In this document: piece by piece, positions 25,337 to 33,360 of the stretch
Layout: the number at the start of each line of letters is the position of its first letter
Position numbering within the stretch: position 1 is the stretch's first letter
NCBI RefSeq assembly: GCF_019331725.1
Contig: NZ_JAHBBF010000004.1
Coordinates: forward strand, 1 to 64,000
Direction: 5' to 3'
DNA length: 64,000 nucleotides
Source: Bifidobacterium saguinibicoloris
GTDB taxonomy: Bacteria; Actinomycetota; Actinomycetes; Actinomycetales; Bifidobacteriaceae
Program-made: the position numbers and the translations under genes
The notes under the pieces: generated by a model
The model's database searches: none
The model's input: the letters and a program-made list of their open reading frames with translations, nothing else
What the model was told of the DNA's origin: nothing

Positions 25337-25936
25337 ATGACTGACCTCAACAATACCAACGCCGGCGACGAGCGCACAAACCCCTCTTCGGATGACGGTT
25401 CGGCGGACAAGCCGGACCTCGGCAACCTCGACGCGGCGTGGGCGGCGTTCGAGGCGGAGCATCGGGACGACCTCGACGCGGTGGCGTCCTCGCGCAACGC
25501 GAAACGATTCGAAAAGCATGCGGAGCGCCGGGAGAAGGAGCATCTCCTCGACATCGGCGACCTCACGCCGGATGCGTTCTCCCGCACCGGGGCGAGCCAC
25601 GGGCCGCGCGACTTCACCGGTTCCAGCTGGCTCGACACGGACCAGGTGATGGACGCCTACGATGACGGCGGGTTCACTCCCCCGAACCCCACGATTGGTC
25701 CGGTGCGGCGTTCGACGCTGGTGTGCTGGATCCTGTTCGTCGTGGGGCTGGTGGGATCGGCCGCCACGATGTTCATCCCGGGGCTCGCCTCGGTGCCGTT
25801 CCTCGGGTGGCTGCTCGACTTCCTGTTCGGCATCTGCACGGTCGTCGGCCTCGGCGGGCTCATCAGCAAGCTGCTGGGCCGCAAGCGGCAAACGGGCGAC
25901 CGCGGCGGATACTTCGACGACGGCGCGCGCGTCTGA
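25337..25936 (+). CDS. hypothetical two-helix membrane protein
   Basis: A 199-residue protein of unknown function. A charged cytosolic N-terminal ~120 residues rich in Asp/Glu/Arg is followed by two hydrophobic helices (~128-150 and ~157-180) and a basic tail. It is divergent from plsC. A -10-like TAGAGT (25324-25329) ends 7 nt before ATG and there is no SD, suggesting a leaderless transcript. Confidence 0.7.
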   Translation: MTDLNNTNAGDERTNPSSDDGSADKPDLGNLDAAWAAFEAEHRDDLDAVASSRNAKRFEKHAERREKEHLLDIGDLTPDAFSRTGASHGPRDFTGSSWLDTDQVMDAYDDGGFTPPNPTIGPVRRSTLVCWILFVVGLVGSAATMFIPGLASVPFLGWLLDFLFGICTVVGLGGLISKLLGRKRQTGDRGGYFDDGARV

Positions 25937-25956
25937 CGCGTCGCGGCGTGCGGTGC

Positions 25957-25991
25957 GCGACGCGACGACGCGCGGCGTGACGTCGCGTCGC
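25957..25991. terminator. hairpin between convergent genes
   Basis: GCGACGCGAC (25957-25966) pairs exactly with GTCGCGTCGC (25982-25991), separating the small membrane protein gene from the sugar-binding protein gene. Confidence 0.65.
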
Positions 25992-26002
25992 GTCCGGTTT
26001 CG

Positions 26003-27313
26003 TCACGAGTTGAAGTCGATGGATTCCTGCAGTTCGGCGATCATCGCCTTGGCCGCGTCGAGCGGCTTACGCTTGCCGAAGACGACATCCTGCTGGTAGC
26101 GCACGATGGTCTTGTCGAGTTCGGAGGCGCCGTTCGGCGTGATCGCCGGAGGCTCGCCCAGCGTGGACCGGACGCCGTCGACGAAGTCGAACGCCGTGCG
26201 GTCGGTGCCGGTCGCCTGCGCGGCGAGGTCCTTGCGGATGGCGTTGTTGGCGGGGATGCCGCGTTCGGTGCCGAGTATGCGGCCGGCCTCCTTGCTGTTG
26301 ACGAGGTAGTCGACGAGCATCGCCGCCTCCGCGGGGTGCTGGGACTGCGATGAGATCGCCCAGTACATGCCCGGTTTGAGATACATGGACTTCACGTGCG
26401 AATCGACCTGCGGCAGCGGGACGAGCGTCATGTTCGTCGTGCCCGCGGCCTGTGCGTACGGGGTGATCTGCGTGGTCTGGGTGAGCATCATCGCCTGCCG
26501 CCCCTTGCCGAAGTCGCTGTCGTTCATCGCGGCGGTCGTGTTCTCGCTCCAGCGTTCCGCACTGCCTTCGACGCCGTCGTGCGCCCATTCGGCGGGCAGT
26601 TCGAGGAAGGACGCCAACGTTTCCGGGGCGATCGCGACGCGGTTCCCCTCGAAGAGGCTCTCCCCGTGCTGGCGCGCCCACAATTGCAGGCCGTAGCCGT
26701 TGTTGGGGGCGATGGCGCCGATGTCCTTGCCTCCGGAGCGTTCGGTGACCTGCTTCGCGAAGTCGGCGAACTCGTCCCACGTCCAGCGGCTCGTGTCCGG
26801 CAGGGTGAGTCCGAGTCCGTCGAGCACGTCGTTGTTGACGATGACGCCATACTGGGTGGTGGTCATCGGCACGGCGACCTGCCGGCCCTCCACCTGGCCC
26901 ATCCGCTTCAGCGAGGCGTCCATGCCGTCGAGGTCGAGGTACTTCGAGGCCTTGTCCAGGTCGAGCAGGGATCCCATCGAACCGTAGAAGGCGAGGTAGA
27001 GCTCGTCCATCTGCATGACGTCCGGCGCGTTGCCGCCGGCGGATTGGACGGCGAGCTTGTCCCAGTATCCGGTCCAGTCGGCGTATTCCGTGTCGACGTG
27101 GATGTTGGAGTGCCGCTTCTCGAACGCCGCGACGGCCTGCTCAGTGGCCTTGATGCGCGCGTCGCCGCCCCACCAGTCGAGGCGGATGGTCACGTCGCCG
27201 TCCGCGGGGACGACCGGCACGTCGGACGCGCCGACGGAGCTGCCGCACGCGGCGGACGCGCACAGGACGGCGGCGGTCATCGCCGCAGCCAGATACTTCC
27301 TCAAACGCTTCAT
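26003..27313 (-). CDS. ABC transporter sugar-binding lipoprotein (family 1)
   Basis: A 436-residue extracellular solute-binding lipoprotein. The N-terminus MKRLRKYLAAAMTAAVLCAS is a signal peptide followed by a lipobox ending SAAC. The mature protein starts with the typical VTIRLDWWGGDARIKATEQA strand and later NAPDVMQMDE and WTWDEFADFA, both hallmarks of SBP_bac_1 oligosaccharide binders. It is the last gene of the permease-permease-SBP transcript; the 117-bp gap to the inner permease holds a small stem-loop (27380-27393). No ATPase gene is near, so a shared MsmK-type ATPase is expected, as for most bifidobacterial sugar importers. Confidence 0.9.
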   Translation of the reverse strand: MKRLRKYLAAAMTAAVLCASAACGSSVGASDVPVVPADGDVTIRLDWWGGDARIKATEQAVAAFEKRHSNIHVDTEYADWTGYWDKLAVQSAGGNAPDVMQMDELYLAFYGSMGSLLDLDKASKYLDLDGMDASLKRMGQVEGRQVAVPMTTTQYGVIVNNDVLDGLGLTLPDTSRWTWDEFADFAKQVTERSGGKDIGAIAPNNGYGLQLWARQHGESLFEGNRVAIAPETLASFLELPAEWAHDGVEGSAERWSENTTAAMNDSDFGKGRQAMMLTQTTQITPYAQAAGTTNMTLVPLPQVDSHVKSMYLKPGMYWAISSQSQHPAEAAMLVDYLVNSKEAGRILGTERGIPANNAIRKDLAAQATGTDRTAFDFVDGVRSTLGEPPAITPNGASELDKTIVRYQQDVVFGKRKPLDAAKAMIAELQESIDFNS

Positions 27314-27430
27314 CGTTATCTTCTCCTTGCATGGGCAATGGCATGGATGCGTGTGTCATCAAGGCGCACCGAGGGAAGGCGTACGAAGGTACGTCGACCG
27401 AGGGGCAACGCGGATGACGCTCCATCCATG

Positions 27431-28387
27431 TCACTTGCCTCCCGTGGTGGCGATGCCCTGGACCAGATACCGTTGCCCGAACATGAAGACGAGGAACAAC
27501 GGGATCAGCGATACCACACTCATCGCGAACATCGGGCCGTAGCTGGACTGCGATTGCGAGTCGATGAACGTCCTGAGGGCGATCGGCACGGTGATCATGT
27601 CCGGCTTGGTCAGGTACAGCAGCTGGCTGAAGAAGTCGTTCCACGTCCAGATGAACGTGAACACGGCGCAGGTGCCGATGGCGGGCTTCATCAGGGGCAG
27701 CAGGATCTGGAAGAAGATGCGGATGTGGCCGGCGCCGTCGATCTTCGCGGCCTCGTCGAGGTCGCGCGGGAGCCCCCGCAGGAACTGGTAGAACAGGAAC
27801 GTGAAGAACCCGTCCATGGCGAGGAACTTCGGCAGAATGAGCGGCACGAACGTGTTGATCATGTGCAGCGAGTTCCACATGATGTACTGCGGGATGACGA
27901 CCACGTGGATCGGAATCATGAGCATGAGCAGCATGAAGCCGAACAGGAGCCTGCGGAACCGGAACTCGAGGCGCGCGAAGGCGTAGGCGGCCATCGAGCA
28001 GGTGAGGATGTTGCCGACGATCGCGAACACGACGATGATCAGCGAGTTGAGGATGTACCGGCCGAACGGGTGGCTCAGCGCGTTCCATCCGGCGGCGTAG
28101 TTGCTCCACACCGGGTTGGTGACGGCGAGGCCCATGTCGGTGAAGATCTCGTCCTGCGGGCGCAGCGAGCTTGCGATCATCCACAGGATCGGGTACAGCA
28201 TGAGGATGGCCACGAGCAGCACGACCACCTGCTTCGCGACGGCGGCGACCGCGCGTGCGACGGCCCTGCCTCTGTCCGGCCGCATGCCTTCGCCGGAGCC
28301 GAGGTCGGCGTATGCGGACGTCCTGTCGATGTCGCCCGTCGCGCGGGATGCGCGGGATGCGCGAGTCGTCATTGTCGTGTCAGTCAT
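27431..28387 (-). CDS. sugar ABC transporter permease, MalG/LacG type
   Basis: A 318-residue permease with six hydrophobic segments after a polar N-terminus of ~50 residues. The EAA loop that contacts the ATPase reads LPRDLDEAAKIDGAGHIRIF. The gene overlaps the preceding permease by 8 bp, indicating coupled translation and a heterodimeric channel with the UgpA/MalF-type partner. Confidence 0.9.
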   Translation of the reverse strand: MTDTTMTTRASRASRATGDIDRTSAYADLGSGEGMRPDRGRAVARAVAAVAKQVVVLLVAILMLYPILWMIASSLRPQDEIFTDMGLAVTNPVWSNYAAGWNALSHPFGRYILNSLIIVVFAIVGNILTCSMAAYAFARLEFRFRRLLFGFMLLMLMIPIHVVVIPQYIMWNSLHMINTFVPLILPKFLAMDGFFTFLFYQFLRGLPRDLDEAAKIDGAGHIRIFFQILLPLMKPAIGTCAVFTFIWTWNDFFSQLLYLTKPDMITVPIALRTFIDSQSQSSYGPMFAMSVVSLIPLFLVFMFGQRYLVQGIATTGGK

Positions 28388-29312
28388 CGTAATGCACCCA
28401 GAGTTTCGAGAGAGCGAAGTTGATTCCGGTGAGCGCGGCCACGATCAGCACCATGATCCAAGCCAGCGCGGAGGCGTATCCCATCCGCAGGGAGGCGAAT
28501 CCCTGCTGATAGAGGTACAGCGTGTAGAAGAGCGTCGAATCGGACGGGCCGCCGGTGCCGCCGGAGACGACGTACGCCTGCGTGAACGTCTGGAACGAGT
28601 TGATGACGCTCATCACCAGGTTGAAGAAGATGATGGGGCTCAGCTGCGGCAGCGTGATGGACCGGAACTGCCGCCATCTGCCGGCGCCGTCGACGCTGGC
28701 CGCCTCGTACAGTTCGCGTGGTATCTGCCTCAGGCCGGCGAGGAAGATGACCATCGGCGAACCGAACTGCCAGACATGCAGCGCGATGAGCGTCCAGTTG
28801 GCGGTGTCCGGATTGGCGATCCAGCTCATCGTGGTGTGATACCCGAACACGCCGAGGAACGCGTTGAACAGGCCGTCCGTACCGAACACCATGCGCCAGA
28901 GCACCGCCACCGCCACCGATCCGCCGAGCATGGACGGCAGGTAGAAGGCGGAGCGGTAGAACGCGAGCCCACGCATGCCGTGGTCGAGGACGACGGCGAG
29001 CGCGAGCGCCGCCACGAGCTGCAGCGGCACGGAGACGACCACGTAGGTCAGGGTGACCGTCAGCGAGTTCAGGAACCGCGGATCGGCGAGCATGTGCCGG
29101 TAGTTCATGAGGCCGACGAACTGCGGCGGCTTGATCATGTTGTATTTCGTGAACGAGATCGCCAGCGAGTACAGCATGGGGATGAGGCTCAGGAACACCG
29201 CTCCGATGAGCCACGGGGCGAGGAACCCCAATGCCGCCTTGGTGTCCTTCGGCTTGTCCTGTGGTGTGCGTCGTTCCTTGACGAGCGCGCCGAATTCCGC
29301 GAACGAACTCAC
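28380..29312 (-). CDS. sugar ABC transporter permease, MalF/UgpA type
   Basis: A 310-residue permease; six membrane helices and EAA loop PRELYEAASVDGAGRWRQFR. First gene of the importer operon. The start is taken as GTG 29312 because GGGAGGAAC stands immediately upstream; the reading frame continues 43 codons further but without homology to permeases. The direct-repeat motif GTTGCCACTTGTTGCCA lies at 29381-29397, 69 bp upstream, and probably controls the operon. Confidence 0.9.
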   Translation of the reverse strand: MSSFAEFGALVKERRTPQDKPKDTKAALGFLAPWLIGAVFLSLIPMLYSLAISFTKYNMIKPPQFVGLMNYRHMLADPRFLNSLTVTLTYVVVSVPLQLVAALALAVVLDHGMRGLAFYRSAFYLPSMLGGSVAVAVLWRMVFGTDGLFNAFLGVFGYHTTMSWIANPDTANWTLIALHVWQFGSPMVIFLAGLRQIPRELYEAASVDGAGRWRQFRSITLPQLSPIIFFNLVMSVINSFQTFTQAYVVSGGTGGPSDSTLFYTLYLYQQGFASLRMGYASALAWIMVLIVAALTGINFALSKLWVHYDD

Positions 29313-29380
29313 GATGTTCCTCCCATGCCATACCACCCTCATCGGCGTGATGGCTTCAACATTATCCGCCCGGCGGCGCC

Positions 29381-29405
29381 GTTGCCACTTGTTGCCAAAA
29401 TTGCC
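29381..29405. promoter_or_regulatory. GTTGCC direct-repeat operator before sugar permease operon
   Basis: GTTGCCA at 29381-29387 and 29391-29397 plus TTGCC at 29401-29405: three half-sites with a ~10-bp period. The same arrangement is found at 33220-33235 and 37233-37259. Confidence 0.6.
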
Positions 29406-29446
29406 CTGCGCCGTGTCGCGGGAGGTCGTGCGCCCGTGCACAGGTA

Positions 29447-29480
29447 TGACGAAGCCCCTCCCTGAGGAGGGGCTTCGTCA
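29447..29480. terminator. terminator of trpD
   Basis: TGACGAAGCCCCTCC (29447-29461) pairs perfectly with 29466-29480 around CTGA. It lies downstream of trpD on its strand and insulates trpD from the permease operon. Confidence 0.8.
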
Positions 29481-29521
29481 TGGAATCGGACGGACGGGAG
29501 GCGGGAGCGTCCCCGTCGGCG

Positions 29522-30574
29522 TCACGCCTGGGTCTTGGCCTGGGCGGTGGCGATCCACTTGTCGAGCAGGGCCGCGGCGGCACCGGAGTCGACGGTGCGT
29601 TCGGCCAGCGTGTACGCCTCGCGGAAGCGTTCGGCCAGCGTGCCGTCGCCGACCAGATGCCCGTCGGTGACGATGGCGGACGCGGCGTTGAGCAGCGCGG
29701 TGCTGCGCGCGGGGACGTCCTTGCCGGCGAGGAAGTCACGGAACGCGGCGGCGTTGACCTCGGGCTCGCCGCCCTTCAACTGGGCGACGTCGATCTTCGC
29801 GAGCCCCAGTTCGACGGTCGGGTCGAACTCGGTCTCGGTGACCTTGCCGTCGCGGATCTCCCACACGGAGACCGGACCGGTGGGGGCCAGCTCGTCGAGG
29901 CCCTCATGGGAGGTGTACACCATGCCGGACTGTCCGTTGGCGGCGTACACGGCGGCCATGATCGGGCTGACCTCGCGCTTGGCGCAGCCGATGGCCACGT
30001 GCGCGGGCTTGGCCGGGTTGGTCAGCGGGCCCAGCACGTTGAACACGCAGGGGATGCCGAGCGCGGCGCGAATCGGACCGACGAAACGCATGGCCGGGTG
30101 GAAGGTGCGGGCGAACGCGAAGGTGATGCCCACCTCGTCGCCGACCTCGCCGACCGCTTCGGGGCTGAGGTCGAGCGGCAGGCCGAGCGCCTCGAGCACG
30201 TCGGCGGCGCCGCACTTCGAGGAGGCGGCACGGTTGCCGTGCTTGACGATCTTGACGCCGGCGGCCGCGGCCACGACGGAGCCCATCGTCGACAGGTTCA
30301 CGGTGGCGAAGCCGTCGCCGCCGGTGCCGACGATGTCGGTGGTCTCGCCGGAGACCTTGAGCGGCACCGCGTGCGACACCATCGCCTTGGCGGCGCCGGA
30401 CACCTCCTCGGCCGTCAGTCCCAGCTGCTGCTGCATGGAGAGGGCCGCTCCCACGGCGGCCGGGTTGGCGTTGCCCTTCATCAGGTCATCGACGAACCAT
30501 TCGGATTCCCCGGCACTCAGGTGGTCTCCCCCGACCAGCTTGGTGAGAATCGACTTCCATGTGATCTCTGCCAT
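29522..30574 (-). CDS. trpD: anthranilate phosphoribosyltransferase
   Basis: A 350-residue enzyme transferring phosphoribose from PRPP to anthranilate in tryptophan synthesis. Signature motifs are present: GTGGDGFATVNLST (PRPP site, ~84-97), KHGNRAASSKCGAADVLEAL (~110-129), and NPAKPAHVAIG. It stands alone, without other trp genes, between a sugar ABC operon and a cell-wall beta-helix gene, each side closed by a hairpin terminator. AGGAGGAACA precedes the ATG. Confidence 0.94.
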   Translation of the reverse strand: MAEITWKSILTKLVGGDHLSAGESEWFVDDLMKGNANPAAVGAALSMQQQLGLTAEEVSGAAKAMVSHAVPLKVSGETTDIVGTGGDGFATVNLSTMGSVVAAAAGVKIVKHGNRAASSKCGAADVLEALGLPLDLSPEAVGEVGDEVGITFAFARTFHPAMRFVGPIRAALGIPCVFNVLGPLTNPAKPAHVAIGCAKREVSPIMAAVYAANGQSGMVYTSHEGLDELAPTGPVSVWEIRDGKVTETEFDPTVELGLAKIDVAQLKGGEPEVNAAAFRDFLAGKDVPARSTALLNAASAIVTDGHLVGDGTLAERFREAYTLAERTVDSGAAAALLDKWIATAQAKTQA

Positions 30575-30684
30575 TGTTCCTCCTTGGCGCAGATGGCGCC
30601 TTCATACCACGTGACGCGGCTCATTGTAGCCGTCCCGTGTTTCCCGCTCCCACGGCTTCCATATTGCAGAAGGCCGGATATGGT

Positions 30685-30727
30685 GACGGCGCGGCGCCCA
30701 CCCTCATCGGATGGGCGCCGCGCCGTC
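30685..30727. terminator. terminator of beta-helix gene
   Basis: GACGGCGCGGCGCCCA (30685-30700) pairs with TGGGCGCCGCGCCGTC (30712-30727), just downstream of the beta-helix gene stop and upstream of trpD. Confidence 0.8.
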
Positions 30728-30783
30728 TCCACCGCACCCGATCGTTCCGGGTACGGCGGCGGATCACGCGGTTTCGCCGCGCG

Positions 30784-33120
30784 TCAGACCCTGCGACGCA
30801 GAGCGAGCGCGACGCCGCAGACCACCGTCAGCAGCACGGCCGCCACGGCGATGGGCGCCACGGACGCGCCGGTGCGGGACAGGCTTCCGGCGTGGCCCTT
30901 GGCGGGGTTCTTCTTGGACGCGGCGTCCGCCGTCGTGCCGTTCCCCTTGCCGGTGGTGCCACCCGGCTGCTGGCCCTGACCCTGCTCCTGGCCCGGGGTG
31001 CCGGGCTGCGGATTCGTGGGGTTGGTGTCGGACGTCGGTTCGGCGAGGTCCACCGTGACGGCGTCGGCTCCGACCTTGGCGCTCGTGGTCAGCAGCGTCT
31101 TGCCGTCCGCAGAGGTGACGGTGACCGTGTAGTCGCCGGCGGGGACGCCGTCGATAGCGTAGCGGCCGTCGGTTCCGGTGACGGCGGTGTAGGCCTTGCC
31201 CCCGGCCTGCGTGCCGGTGAAGGCGACGGTGGCGCCGGCGACCGGGTTCTTGCCCGAGTCGGTGACGGTACCGCTCACCTTGGCGAACACAATCTCGAAG
31301 ACGCCCGGATCCGGGGTGTCGGAGACGTCGGCGCCGGAGAAGTCCTTCGCCTTGAGTTCGTCCGCGGTCAGGTAGCCGAACGTGAAGGTGTTCGCGTCGA
31401 GCGTGTACTTGACGCCGGTGCCGTCGATGGCGGCGTCCACCGGCCTGAGCGCGTCGACCGCGTCGAGGCCAACCTTCTGGTCGCCGGTCTTGAGGACTCC
31501 GGCGAACGGGGAGGCGTCGAGGTTGACGGCGGAGGCGTCGGCGTCGTTTTTGCCGGCGTTGACGTAGACGTTGTGGCCGTAGGTGACCTTCTTGTTGGTC
31601 TGGTAGCCGACGGGCGCGTTGGTTCCGTCGCCGCGGTTGTAGTAGAAGATGTTGTTGGTGAAGTTCCAGGTGTCGTCCTTGGAGCTGTCGGTGTTGATCC
31701 ACGGGCCGTTCCAGTTCGGGTCGGACTGGTAGACCACGTTGTTGTAGATCTCGAAGTGGCCGCCCCACACGTAGCCGTGGAACGCCGCCCAGCCGCTGTC
31801 GGCGATGACGTTGTAGCGGATGATCACCGTGTTGTAGTCGTATCCGCACAGCAGGAAGCCCTCGCCGTTGTTGTGGATGTAGTTGCGCTGGATGACGACG
31901 TTCGTCACGTTGCGGTCGGGGTCGATGGCGTTGGAGTCCGAGCCGCCGGCCTTCTTCTGGGAGTCGAAGACCTCGTTGCGCTGGACCATCACGTCGTCGT
32001 CGAAGTACAGTTCGATGCCGCACACGCCCGGGTGGGCGATGACGTTGTCCTCGACGCGGCCGCCCCTGACGCTGGTCAGGTAGACGCCGTCGCCGTTGTA
32101 CACGCCGGCCTGGTCGATGTCGTTGCCGCGCACCACGACGTTGGTGTGCATGCGCGCGTTGGACTTGTAGCCATTGGTGGCGCGGCCGTCCCACGCCGCG
32201 TACTTGTGGGAGCCGCCGTACCACTGCTTGATGGTGAACGCGGCGAACGAGTTGCGTGCGAATTCGTTGTGTTCGACGGTCACGTCGCTGAACACGGTGG
32301 CCTCGCCCGTGGGCTTGAAGGTCTCCATGAGGATGCCGCCGGTGCGCTTGGAGAAGTCCCAGCCGCCGGCCATGAGCACGCCGTTCGTGGACTTGGCCAT
32401 GTCCGCGCGCGCCTGGTCGAAGTCCTTGGCGATCTGCGATTGCGTGATCCACGCGACCTCGCCGGTCACGTCATGCACGTAGAGGTCGTGCAGGTCGAAG
32501 CCGCTGAGCGTGGACGCGGATTGGCCGTAGATGTGGATGCCGCGAAGGTCGCCCACCAGGGCGCCGTTCTTCTCGTCGATGGCGCCGCCGTTGTTGCCGG
32601 TGAAGCCGGCGGCCTCGTTGCTCACGTCCAGTCCGGAGATGTCCCAGTACTGCTGGTCCTTGAGCTGGACCACGTCGTTGACCTTCGCATCGCCTTCGAG
32701 CACCGGGCGGGAGCCGTTCGCGGAGCCGTAGGAGCCGAGGACGATCTTCGCGGAGGCGCTGCCGGAGCCCAACGGATGCAGCAGCGCGGTCGGGTTGTCG
32801 TAGTCGAGCTTCGCCTCGCCGGTCGGCTGCCAGGTGTCGCCGGCCTTGAGCAGGATGCGGTCGCCCGGCTGGAAGGTGGTCTCATTGACCTTGTCGAGCG
32901 ACCACGGCTGATCCTCCGACGTACCCGAGTTCGTCGCATTACCGCTCGTCGAGACGTAATAGGTCGTCCCCGCGGTCTGCTGCGTCTGCTGCGTCTGCTG
33001 AGCCGCGTCCGTACCCGTCGGGCCGGCGGCCTGCGCCAACGGCGCCGCCAGTCCCATCAGCATTGCGGCCACGGCCGTCACGGCGACCGCGCGTCCGCCT
33101 GCACCTACGCCCAATACCAT
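30784..33120 (-). CDS. secreted, wall-anchored right-handed beta-helix protein
   Basis: A 778-residue extracellular protein. A signal peptide (MVLGVGAGGRAVAVTAVAAM, cleavage near AQA-AG) is followed by TYYVSTSGNATNSG and QPGDRILLKAGDTW, the usual opening of parallel beta-helix carbohydrate-active enzymes. Many N-x-I/V repeats span ~100-500, then a Cna-B/carboxypeptidase-regulatory-like domain (GTVTDSGKNPVAGATVAF) at ~600-680, a Gly/Gln/Pro linker, and an LPXTG-like anchor LSRTG with hydrophobic stretch and RRRV tail. A glycan-degrading lyase or hydrolase role on a plant polysaccharide is plausible from the fold and neighbours, but I cannot assign a family. ATG 33120 has GAAGGAGAG upstream. 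Confidence 0.8.
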   Translation of the reverse strand: MVLGVGAGGRAVAVTAVAAMLMGLAAPLAQAAGPTGTDAAQQTQQTQQTAGTTYYVSTSGNATNSGTSEDQPWSLDKVNETTFQPGDRILLKAGDTWQPTGEAKLDYDNPTALLHPLGSGSASAKIVLGSYGSANGSRPVLEGDAKVNDVVQLKDQQYWDISGLDVSNEAAGFTGNNGGAIDEKNGALVGDLRGIHIYGQSASTLSGFDLHDLYVHDVTGEVAWITQSQIAKDFDQARADMAKSTNGVLMAGGWDFSKRTGGILMETFKPTGEATVFSDVTVEHNEFARNSFAAFTIKQWYGGSHKYAAWDGRATNGYKSNARMHTNVVVRGNDIDQAGVYNGDGVYLTSVRGGRVEDNVIAHPGVCGIELYFDDDVMVQRNEVFDSQKKAGGSDSNAIDPDRNVTNVVIQRNYIHNNGEGFLLCGYDYNTVIIRYNVIADSGWAAFHGYVWGGHFEIYNNVVYQSDPNWNGPWINTDSSKDDTWNFTNNIFYYNRGDGTNAPVGYQTNKKVTYGHNVYVNAGKNDADASAVNLDASPFAGVLKTGDQKVGLDAVDALRPVDAAIDGTGVKYTLDANTFTFGYLTADELKAKDFSGADVSDTPDPGVFEIVFAKVSGTVTDSGKNPVAGATVAFTGTQAGGKAYTAVTGTDGRYAIDGVPAGDYTVTVTSADGKTLLTTSAKVGADAVTVDLAEPTSDTNPTNPQPGTPGQEQGQGQQPGGTTGKGNGTTADAASKKNPAKGHAGSLSRTGASVAPIAVAAVLLTVVCGVALALRRRV

Positions 33121-33219
33121 GGTTCTCTCCTTCATTGGTTTCATTGAATTGCGGAAATCCTCCCCCGATTTCGTGGAGGCTGCCTCCACGCTATGCACGT
33201 GCGCCACGGCCCATCGATT

Positions 33220-33235
33220 GTTGCCCGAGGTTGCC
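33220..33235. promoter_or_regulatory. GTTGCC direct-repeat operator before beta-helix gene
   Basis: GTTGCC at 33220-33225 and 33230-33235 (10-bp period), embedded in TTGTTGCCCGAGGTTGCCA, which matches 17 of 19 bases of the site at 37231-37249. It is ~100 bp upstream of the beta-helix start. Confidence 0.6.
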
Positions 33236-33283
33236 AGATTCCCCCGGACACGCGGGAATGGGCGGAAACGGCCGAAAACGACA

Positions 33284-33342
33284 TGACGGGCCCCTGACCG
33301 TCACGCATGTCTGCAACCATGCGTGACGGTCAGGGACCCGTC
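33284..33342. terminator. long hairpin after GPH transporter gene
   Basis: 33284-33309 pairs with 33318-33342 (~25 bp, one interruption), just downstream of the GPH symporter and upstream of the beta-helix promoter. Confidence 0.8.
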
Positions 33343-33360
33343 ATCCGAAGAGGGGAGGAA

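Noticed and set aside
27380..27393. Rho-independent terminator between permease and sugar-binding protein genes
   Set aside because: Only a 5-bp stem and no T-run; more likely an mRNA-processing hairpin that lets the binding protein be made in excess.
29521..30600. trp leader attenuator before trpD
   Set aside because: No leader peptide with Trp codons or alternative hairpins seen in the short upstream gap.
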